Shown piece after piece: positions 52,901 to 59,502 of a DNA stretch of 64,000 nucleotides. Position 1 is the stretch's first letter. Each line of letters begins with the position of its first letter. Made by a program: the position numbers and the translations under genes. The DNA is taken from NCBI GenBank assembly GCA_028412835.1, contig JAONQW010000002.1:62001-126000 (forward strand). Direction: 5' to 3'. The notes below the pieces were generated by a model, which did not search any database, had not been told where the DNA came from, and was given only the letters and a program-made list of their open reading frames with translations. The stretch comes from Candidatus Pelagibacterales bacterium (GTDB taxonomy: Bacteria; Pseudomonadota; Alphaproteobacteria; Pelagibacterales; AG-422-B15).

Positions 52901-54289
52901 CCAGCTGATTTAGATACAAACGTAATTGTCAGTTCAAATATTATAATTACTTTTAATGAATTAATCAGAAATATTAATAACTCAACTTTAACAGACTCTA
53001 ATGTTGATAGTTTAATTACTTTGAAAGATGAAGATAGCAGTGGTTCTAATATCACCTTCAATGCTACAATTGATGAAGATAAAAAAATAATAACCATTAA
53101 CCCTACAAATAATTTTAATAGCGAGCAAGTTATATACTTAGCTATTGCAGCTGTTGAAGATCAAGCAGGCAATGCCACAGCTGCTACAAATATTTCTTTT
53201 ACAGCTAGAGATAGTGATCCTCCTACTGTGTCATTTTTCCCAAGCAATAGCGATGTAAATGTTTTACGCAATTCAGATATTACAATTTCATTTACTGAAG
53301 TAATTCGTAACTTAAACGATTCCCCAATTACAGACGCTAATATTGATAGTCTAATTACATTAAAACAAAGTAATTCATCTGGTGCTGATATTTTATTTGA
53401 TGCAGTTGTTGACTCAACAAAGGAAAATATCACTATTACCCCAACAAGTAATTTACCCCTGAATCAAGTTATATACGTTGCAATTGGCGCTTCTGTAGAA
53501 GACGAATGGGATAATGCAATAACGGCATCTTCTGCGTCATTTACAACAATTGATGATAGGCTATCAGTAACCTTCGATCCTGCAGATGGAACAACAGGAC
53601 TGCCTGTCAACACAAATGTAATAATGACATTTTCTGACGCAATAAGACATCTAGATGACTCATTAATAACTAGCGCTAATGTTGATGATCTTATAACACT
53701 TGAATATTCTTTTAGTAGTTCACCCATACCATTTGATGCAACTATAGATACAGTAAAAAAAATTATAACAATCAACCCGACCAATAATTTAATTCCAGGA
53801 GATATTATCTATGTTTCAATAGACTCAGTTGAAAATAGTTCTGATGTTGCAACCGGATTAGCCGCTGGAACGTTCAGTGTTGATGATACTATCCCCCCAA
53901 ATGTATTGATTAGTCCATCTAATGGATCTACGAATATTGAAGCTGATGCAATAATAACAATATATTTTGACGAAGAAATTAGACTACTTAACAACACATC
54001 TATAACTAACATTAATGTAGATAGCTTAATTACTTTAAGAGATACTAATTCAAACGGTGCTGATATAGCATTTGATGCTACAATTGATATTCATAATCAA
54101 CTAATATCGATTAATCTTAATGAGAACTTAGCAAGTGAGCAGACGGTCTATATTTTAATTGGACCCTCAGTTGAAGATTCTTATGACAATGCTACTTCAA
54201 CTACATTTTCTGTTTTTTCAACTGGAGACAGTATACCACCAAGTGTAAGCATTGACGCTGTATTAACCGTATCAGAAGGAGGAGCATAA
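49970..54289 (+). CDS. Secreted multi-repeat surface protein (about eight Big_5-like Ig repeats), no beta barrel
   Basis: Signal peptide; repeats TPTVSFDPANSSSTHAASDNIILTFNTAIRKASDNS..., PPTVSFFPSNSDVNVLRNSDITISFTEVIRN... etc.; stops at ...IDAVLTVSEGGA. Confidence 0.85.
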   Translation: MYTKIFVLKSYNLLLVIITLTVFLSTSLEAADYYWTAQDDGSTKNWSHSHNWSDKSGNSISGYPNIRNDNAIFQTDAADVTIDRYVRMGKITIKNAYTGTINLNGNILNPTRGFAQYNGTILIPANSDFRVHGNAAVLYDGATITSQGDDSNIKIQHNLIFKNGSTINAPNSNSAFEVRGGFRNEGGTFNHNSGTLIMNTSNNWGEAAIKFTGTGSFYNIDFRGNVNKKIHNDITVDNNLYIRGNGDLIGGTSSSGKNITIKGDWWQQSGKNNFTHANGTVTFSGSSSQNITSNNNFRNIIINNPSGVLLANDLTNITSTLTINNGSTLDINGQDLTAVTLVNNGNLQLLGSETVNITTMDTDSGTVTYDGSGATGLAAGDNYYNLIFNQSGTSTLDANLDVNGSVSISSGTLDASTSNYNINVGGDWTNNGSFISRSGLVTFDNNSDIFAGGTSATKDFNNVTLSGAVGSQSDNILIGGNFILSGTGTWYTNCNTMTISGSTTNNSGTISDTLTPTVSFDPANSSSTHAASDNIILTFNTAIRKASDNSDLTDSNVDAHITLKDANSSGSNINFDATIDASDKVITINPSSDLNSSQVVYVAIGNTVENVCNTALSASSATFTTADSTDPVLSSSSPADEATAIAVDTNIVLTFNEAVDAESGNIIIVRSEDGSTVETIDVTDSQVSGSGSTEITINPSVTLNEQTAYHLTIDETAFDDSSSNSYVGISDTSTINFTTADVTAPTVTFNPADSDTGVGRDSNINIEFNEAIVNADTSEITNSNIASLIILKDSNSNGSDLAFSATIDTDKKIITIDPNNNFSLGQTVYVSISAVEDASANETSLSSSTFTVTTTGETIATIIPADSSTDVLASSNITIGFNTAIRNLNDTEITNDNIHSLITLKDTDTNGTDIPFTISINTAKKVITINPISDLSSGQNIYVAIGATVEDAFDNATTAASSIFTIIDNAAPIFTFNPADLDTNVIVSSNIIITFNELIRNINNSTLTDSNVDSLITLKDEDSSGSNITFNATIDEDKKIITINPTNNFNSEQVIYLAIAAVEDQAGNATAATNISFTARDSDPPTVSFFPSNSDVNVLRNSDITISFTEVIRNLNDSPITDANIDSLITLKQSNSSGADILFDAVVDSTKENITITPTSNLPLNQVIYVAIGASVEDEWDNAITASSASFTTIDDRLSVTFDPADGTTGLPVNTNVIMTFSDAIRHLDDSLITSANVDDLITLEYSFSSSPIPFDATIDTVKKIITINPTNNLIPGDIIYVSIDSVENSSDVATGLAAGTFSVDDTIPPNVLISPSNGSTNIEADAIITIYFDEEIRLLNNTSITNINVDSLITLRDTNSNGADIAFDATIDIHNQLISINLNENLASEQTVYILIGPSVEDSYDNATSTTFSVFSTGDSIPPSVSIDAVLTVSEGGA
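51509..54230 (+). repeat. Tandem ~340-nt Big_5/Ig-like protein repeats
   Basis: Recurring FxPADxxTxVxxxSNIxIxFNEAIRNxxxxxITxxNVDSLITLKDxxSxGxxIxFxATIDxxKKIITINPxxxLxxxQxVYVAI. Confidence 0.8.
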
Positions 54290-55917
54290 TGTCTAAAATG
54301 ATTAAGATAATATGTTTCTTAGCGTTTGCTTCAACTTCAAATCTTGCATACGCAGTTAATATTGCAACTAATTCAGATATAACTTTTTCATTTACAGAGG
54401 CGGTAAGATTAATAGATAACACAATTCTGACTAACGAAAATGTTGGAAGTTTAATTACTCTAAAAAATACTGACGCTAGTGGCACTAATCTTTCTTTTAC
54501 CGCTACAGTCAATTCAGCAAAAACGATAATTACAATTAATCCTACCAATAACTTTACTAGTGGTCAGATAATTTATGCTTATATTGGTGCAACCGTTGAA
54601 GATTTCAATGACAATGTAATACCTGCGACTAGTAAAACTTTTACGGCAGAATACCTCGTTACGGACTTAACAAACCCTCTTGATGATGAGGATTTTGTTG
54701 GATTGCTTAAGGCACAAACTGAAACAGCAAAAAGATTTATTCAGCAATCTACAACTTCAGTATTAAAGCGCATGGAGTGGTTAAGAAGAAACAAAAATGA
54801 AAACGAGTTATCTCATCAGGGAGTGAGCGTTAATTTCATTGATGCAGATTTTAACAATCTTTCAAATACACTGCAATTTTCAAATTTCCTTAACCAGTCA
54901 GCAGATTTATTTTCCAATAATTGGGCTGTGTGGAGTGAAGGCAATATTACTTTAGGAGAAGTCGATGCAAATGGAAATTCATCATTAAGAGATGTTAAAA
55001 CAAATGGTATAACATTTGGTATTGATAATAAAATTGATGCAAATCATATTTTAGGTCTGGCACTAAGAATAGGTAAGGATAATGTTGATGTTGGGTCTTT
55101 GGGTAATGCATTAGATACTGATACTTATAGCTTATCTCTTTATGGAACTATGCCATACGATGACAAAACATATATTGATGGCACTTTAGGAATCAGTTTG
55201 CTGGATATGAATCTTACAAGAAGTCATGCTTCAGGAACTTTAACTGGAAGTAGAGAAGGTAAACAATTATATGGTTCATTAGTATACAGTGCGGCACTAG
55301 AAGAAAATTTAATCAAAATAACACCATATGGTCGAATAGATGGAGGCTATACAATTTTATCTAGCTTTAGTGATACAGGAACAGTTGCCGCAATAAAATA
55401 TGATGAACAAAAGATTACATCAGCGATGATATCCCTTGGTATTTTAGTAGATGACGAGATTGAAATAGGTAATCTTAAGTTAAATAGGTATGGACGACTT
55501 GAATATGGAAAAGACATAAGTTCTTCATCAGATGCTACAGTTTCTTATGTAGCTGTGCCCAACACAAAATATATTCTCAGTATTGATGATGAGGAATCGA
55601 ATAATATTAGAGCTGCGTTTGGTACCGATATTGAAACCCAATACAAATGGTCATATCAATTTGATTATGAGGTAAACTATAGATCGGGTTTATCTCATCT
55701 TAATACATTTAGTGCGGCAGCATTCTATGAATTAGGGCTGGATAGTATTATCAGTCTCTCGTTAGACAGTGAGCTTTCAACACATTCAATAGCAAAACTT
55801 GAGTTAGACACCAGGCTAAAGAATGGATGGTTTTTAAATGGAGCATACGAGATGAAAGATTATAGAGATCTCAGTAATGAAAATATATTAAGGCTTCAAG
55901 CGGTAAGATATTTTTGA
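54289..55917 (+). CDS. Autotransporter beta-barrel protein with own signal peptide and one partial Big_5-like repeat
   Basis: TAATG overlap with upstream gene; AGGAGG SD 6 nt before ATG; signal MSKMIKIICFLAFASTSNLAYA; partial repeat; C-terminal barrel ending ...LQAVRYF. Confidence 0.82.
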   Translation: MSKMIKIICFLAFASTSNLAYAVNIATNSDITFSFTEAVRLIDNTILTNENVGSLITLKNTDASGTNLSFTATVNSAKTIITINPTNNFTSGQIIYAYIGATVEDFNDNVIPATSKTFTAEYLVTDLTNPLDDEDFVGLLKAQTETAKRFIQQSTTSVLKRMEWLRRNKNENELSHQGVSVNFIDADFNNLSNTLQFSNFLNQSADLFSNNWAVWSEGNITLGEVDANGNSSLRDVKTNGITFGIDNKIDANHILGLALRIGKDNVDVGSLGNALDTDTYSLSLYGTMPYDDKTYIDGTLGISLLDMNLTRSHASGTLTGSREGKQLYGSLVYSAALEENLIKITPYGRIDGGYTILSSFSDTGTVAAIKYDEQKITSAMISLGILVDDEIEIGNLKLNRYGRLEYGKDISSSSDATVSYVAVPNTKYILSIDDEESNNIRAAFGTDIETQYKWSYQFDYEVNYRSGLSHLNTFSAAAFYELGLDSIISLSLDSELSTHSIAKLELDTRLKNGWFLNGAYEMKDYRDLSNENILRLQAVRYF

Positions 55918-55947
55918 TTTATAGGAAGCTTCTTTTAAGTTAGAAAA

Positions 55948-56021
55948 TGGTGCCCCTAGCTGGTTACGCTCCAGCGGCTGATCATTACCAATGACCTGCT
56001 TTACTATTAAGCGATAGGGGC
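55948..56021 (-). tRNA. tRNA-like cloverleaf, anticodon GGU (Thr-like), encoded CCA, non-canonical D and T loops
   Basis: Minus strand: GCCCCTA TC GCTT AATAGTA AAGC A GGTCA TTGGTAA TGATC AGCC GCTGG AGCGTAA CCAGC TAGGGGC A CCA. Stems 7/4/5/5 bp (one G-U), 7-nt anticodon and T loops. Confidence 0.55.
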
Positions 56022-56082
56022 TGATTAATCATATATTTTATTGTTCTTATTAGATTAACACTTATTATATTATCACTTATTT

Positions 56083-57012
56083 ATGAATAGAATTACTAAA
56101 ATATTAGGATCAAAATATCCAATCATTCAAGCTCCCATGGGTTGGATTGCGCGAAGTCAATTAGCTTCAGCAGTTTCAAATGCTGGAGGCTTTGGAATTA
56201 TTGAAACATCATCAGGAGAAACTGAAAATTGTAAGAATGAAATCAGAGCAATGAGTGATCTGACTGATAAACCTTTTGGTGTAAATCTGCCAATTTTATT
56301 TTTACAAGATGAAAGTATGATCAATTTAGTTATTAAAGAAAATATAAAATTTGTTACAACCTCAGCAGGCGATCCAGCAAAATATATTCATGTTTTAAAA
56401 GATGCTGGCATAACTGTATTTCACGCAGTTCCTAGTTTGGCTGGTGCATTAAAAGCTGTAAAAGCTGGAGTTGATGGACTTGTTGTTGAGGGAACAGAAG
56501 GTGGTGGATTTAAAAATCCTGAAGAAGTTGGTCTGTATGTATTATTGCAATCAATAAGAAGGCATACTGATATTCCAATGATTGCAGCAGGAGGAATTGT
56601 TGACGGTATTGGGATGGCAGCAGCATTTGCAGCTGGTGCTGAAGGCATTCAAATGGGAACTAGGTTTGTTTCATCTAAGGAGAGCCCAGTTCATCAAAAT
56701 TACAAACAAACTATTTTAGATTCAGACGAACAAGGAACTTATATATTAAATAAAAAATCTAAACCTTGTGTTCGTGCAATTAAAACAGATTTTACACATG
56801 ATATTTATGAAAAGGGTGAAATGGATATGTCGGCGATGTTAGGTATTAAGAAACTTTATTTTGAGGGTGACATGAATGCAGCTCCAGCACTGGCAGGTCA
56901 ATCCATGGGCTTAATTGATGAGGTTAAAGGTGTTAAAGAAATTATCAATGAAACAATTTCGCAGTTTAATGTAGTATGTAAAAAAATGGGAAATCATAAT
57001 TTTGCTAATTAA
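56083..57012 (+). CDS. Nitronate monooxygenase family protein
   Basis: PIIQAPMGWIARSQLASAVSNAGGFGIIE, EGTEGGGFKNPEEVGLYVLLQ, IAAGGIVDGIGMAAAFAAGAEGIQMGTRF. Confidence 0.92.
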   Translation: MNRITKILGSKYPIIQAPMGWIARSQLASAVSNAGGFGIIETSSGETENCKNEIRAMSDLTDKPFGVNLPILFLQDESMINLVIKENIKFVTTSAGDPAKYIHVLKDAGITVFHAVPSLAGALKAVKAGVDGLVVEGTEGGGFKNPEEVGLYVLLQSIRRHTDIPMIAAGGIVDGIGMAAAFAAGAEGIQMGTRFVSSKESPVHQNYKQTILDSDEQGTYILNKKSKPCVRAIKTDFTHDIYEKGEMDMSAMLGIKKLYFEGDMNAAPALAGQSMGLIDEVKGVKEIINETISQFNVVCKKMGNHNFAN

Positions 57013-57486
57013 ATGAAGTTTATAAGTCCCTTACCCACTGAAGCAAATAATAATTATCGAGGTTTAAAGCTTGCACTTTGGTTTTTTTATTTATATCTCA
57101 CTTTTATAGCATTTAGATCGTTTACACATATGTTTGCTCAAGATGCCGGCCTAAATTCAATAGCTTCAATTATAATTTTCCCAGAAGTTAATAGTTTAAA
57201 TCCTAATAGAGTAATTTATTTAATAGGCTCTTTATGGGGTGGGTCACAGATTGTTGTATTATTGATATCAATTGTAATTCTTATAAAATATAAAAGCCTC
57301 TTGTCATTAACCTGGTTAATTTTTGTGTTTGATAACATATTAAGAATTATAACGATGACGATGCATAATTTAGATCAGGCTTATCTTTCTTCTCCTGCAC
57401 CAGGAGGATTATTTGGGACAAGTATCATTTTATTTGTTACCCTTTTTATGTTTTTTATCTCGATTATTGAAAGGAAACAAAAATGA
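57013..57486 (+). CDS. Uncharacterised membrane protein
   Basis: 157 aa, several hydrophobic helices, directly downstream and overlapping next gene. Confidence 0.65.
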   Translation: MKFISPLPTEANNNYRGLKLALWFFYLYLTFIAFRSFTHMFAQDAGLNSIASIIIFPEVNSLNPNRVIYLIGSLWGGSQIVVLLISIVILIKYKSLLSLTWLIFVFDNILRIITMTMHNLDQAYLSSPAPGGLFGTSIILFVTLFMFFISIIERKQK

Positions 57487-57911
57487 AATTCGAAAATCGT
57501 GTCTACCCAAATAGAGAACAAATGAAAGGTTTCTTTGAAGCAAGTAATGATGATGGTCCTATTTTTATGGTCAATCTTTTAAAATTTAAAGAAAAGGCAG
57601 AATATAAAGATGGAAGGGAAACCAATCTCTCAGGGTATGAAGCTTACTCAATTTATGCCAAAATTATAGAAAAGCATCTTAAAGAAATTGGTGGTGAATT
57701 AATTTTAAAATCGAAGGTCACGCGGATGACAATCGGTAAAGTTGAGGAATTATGGGATGCTGTTGCTATAGTTAAATGGCCTTCCAAAAAAGTAATGGGG
57801 GACAACATGATGCCATCAGATCCTGTATTATTAGAAGGCTACCAGCACAGAGAGGCTGGGCTAGCAGGTCAATTAAATATTGAGTCTGTTGATATGGATA
57901 CTACTAATTGA
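57483..57911 (+). CDS. DUF1330-like protein
   Basis: GPIFMVNLLKFKEKAEYKDGRETNLSGYEAYSIYAKIIEKHLKEIGGELILKSKVTRM...YQHREAGLAGQ. Confidence 0.75.
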   Translation: MKFENRVYPNREQMKGFFEASNDDGPIFMVNLLKFKEKAEYKDGRETNLSGYEAYSIYAKIIEKHLKEIGGELILKSKVTRMTIGKVEELWDAVAIVKWPSKKVMGDNMMPSDPVLLEGYQHREAGLAGQLNIESVDMDTTN

Positions 57912-57928
57912 TCTATACACTTCTCCTC

Positions 57929-58972
57929 CTAATAATCTGGTGGTGAGTGCATTTCTGAAGCAATTACCAAAATATCATGTAGCATTGGTAACGACCATTT
58001 ACCCTTTAGATTATGCTTTTTATAATCTAAAATAAGATCACTCACAAAAATATTGTTATTTTTTTTTATTAAATATTTTTTATTTATTAATTTTTTTACA
58101 GAACGTCGAACAGTTGCAAAGGGTATTGCAGTAGATGCTGCAATCGAACTTATATTAACTGGCCTTAATATATCTGCCTCATAGAAATCTATATTTTTAG
58201 TATCAAAAATTTTTTTATTTTTATAAAAAAATAAGGCAGATGAAAGAATACAAGTCTCATTATAATTAAGGTTTGTATTTTGAATATAGGTTAGGGCTAT
58301 TAAGTAATACCAATGTAGAAGCATTAAGTTTTTTATATAAGAATCATCATCTAACTTGGAAAAATTAATATTACGAATTTTATGTTTGTTATTTAAAATT
58401 CCTTGACTAATTAAGCTGTCAATTAAAAAAGACCAATTCTTCGATAGCTGTTTCATGGCATTTAAATTATATTTTTTAAAAAGATTAGTATTGAATGGAA
58501 TGTCAAAATTTAATATCAGGCCAGCAGTTTTATCTTTTTGTATGAGATCAATATTCATCCATTCTTTAACAAATTTTCTAGATGTTTCTTTGGGAATTTT
58601 TGTATTTTTACTTATTGTCTCCAGTGTATTTTTATTATTGTAAACTGCTGGAAATTCAAATTTTAGTATTTGATGATTTATTAATTCATTAAATGGTAAT
58701 TGAAATTTTTTTAATGCATCATGGTATTGTGCGTTTGAATTATTTATGTGAAAAATAGCTGAATTAATTATAGTAAAGCTTAGAGGTGGTAGAAGATTTT
58801 GTTGTGCCCGAGATCCAAATGTTTCTTCTAATTTATTTCCCGCACTTACAGTATTGATAAAAAATTCACTAAAATCAGAGAAGTGTTGTAAGAATAATAT
58901 ATGAGCATTCAGTCTCGATATTGTTCCTAAAATTTTCTCAACTTCTTGTATGTTGTCAGGATTCAACATCAA
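57929..58972 (-). CDS. Transcriptional regulator with two HTH modules
   Basis: NTLETISKNTKIPKETSRKFVKEWMNIDLI and NISSIAASTAIPFATVRRSVKKLINKKYLI; second resembles the 49354..49857 regulator. Confidence 0.7.
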   Translation of the reverse strand: MMLNPDNIQEVEKILGTISRLNAHILFLQHFSDFSEFFINTVSAGNKLEETFGSRAQQNLLPPLSFTIINSAIFHINNSNAQYHDALKKFQLPFNELINHQILKFEFPAVYNNKNTLETISKNTKIPKETSRKFVKEWMNIDLIQKDKTAGLILNFDIPFNTNLFKKYNLNAMKQLSKNWSFLIDSLISQGILNNKHKIRNINFSKLDDDSYIKNLMLLHWYYLIALTYIQNTNLNYNETCILSSALFFYKNKKIFDTKNIDFYEADILRPVNISSIAASTAIPFATVRRSVKKLINKKYLIKKNNNIFVSDLILDYKKHNLKGKWSLPMLHDILVIASEMHSPPDY

Positions 58973-58983
58973 TAAAGTATATT

Positions 58984-59037
58984 GTAAAAAACCGAAATTG
59001 AATACTGTCGTTTATAAGAAACCTAAATTGAGTAATT
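58984..59037 (+). promoter_or_regulatory. Paired repeat motif copies A and B
   Basis: gtAAAAAACCGAAATTGAATACT and TATAAGAAACCTAAATTGAGTAATT, offset 30 nt. Confidence 0.55.
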
Positions 59038-59038
59038 T

Positions 59039-59338
59039 TTAATTATCAACAGTAAATTCATGAATAGCCTGACAATATTGAAGTATAAATGCTTTTCTCA
59101 TTGGCATTGGTGGCAAATGTTTAAAATCTAGTTTTTCAATCCATTTAATAAATTTAACAGGTATTTTTGTTTTTTTTGCAATTTCTTTTATTTGAATGTT
59201 AAGCTCAGTTCTTTTTGTCATAGAACTGACAATTTTATATTGAAGCTTATCAACTAGGGTATCTACCTCATTATTATGATTGCTATTAATTTCAATTTGA
59301 TGATAGCTCACGTTTTCCGAATAACTGCTTAAAGTCAT
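59039..59338 (-). CDS. Small HTH protein (helix-turn-helix, RodZ-like N-terminus)
   Basis: 99 aa; LNIQIKEIAKKTKIPVKFIKWIEKLDFKHLPPMPMRKAFILQYCQAI resembles HTH_25-type segment. Confidence 0.6.
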   Translation of the reverse strand: MTLSSYSENVSYHQIEINSNHNNEVDTLVDKLQYKIVSSMTKRTELNIQIKEIAKKTKIPVKFIKWIEKLDFKHLPPMPMRKAFILQYCQAIHEFTVDN

Positions 59339-59434
59339 AAAATATATATTTGTTTACTTGAATGGACATAAATTAAATATGCCCATTCGAGGCTTGAATA
59401 TAGAACACTAAAAATAAACACCAGTAAATTTGAT

Positions 59435-59490
59435 GATTAACCATATTCGGTTTTTTTAACATTAAAATTAACCATATTCGGTTTTTTTAA
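59435..59490 (-). promoter_or_regulatory. Paired repeat motif copies C and D
   Basis: Two copies of ATTAACCATATTCGGTTTTTTTAA, offset 31 nt (reverse orientation relative to A/B/E/F). Confidence 0.7.
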
Positions 59491-59502
59491 AATAAGAACT
59501 GG

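Noticed and set aside
54270-54300. Frameshift sequencing error joining 49970..54289 and 54289..55917
   Set aside because: The second gene has a strong SD, an ATG and a complete signal peptide, which a simple frameshift would not create.
51382-54548. Series of 60-115 aa minus-strand ORFs inside the Big_5 repeat gene
   Set aside because: Antisense shadows of the repetitive coding strand; they recur with the repeat period and have no independent coding signature.
55948-56021. Plus-strand reading of the cloverleaf (anticodon ACC) or an integron attC-like hairpin
   Set aside because: Plus strand has no CCA after the acceptor stem and a 4-bp T stem; no RYYYAAC/GTTRRRY core pair for attC.
59435-59490. 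Direct repeats considered as a CRISPR or transposon end
   Set aside because: Only two copies here with a 7-nt gap and AT-rich composition; same motif recurs in promoter regions, fitting operators better; no cas or transposase genes.
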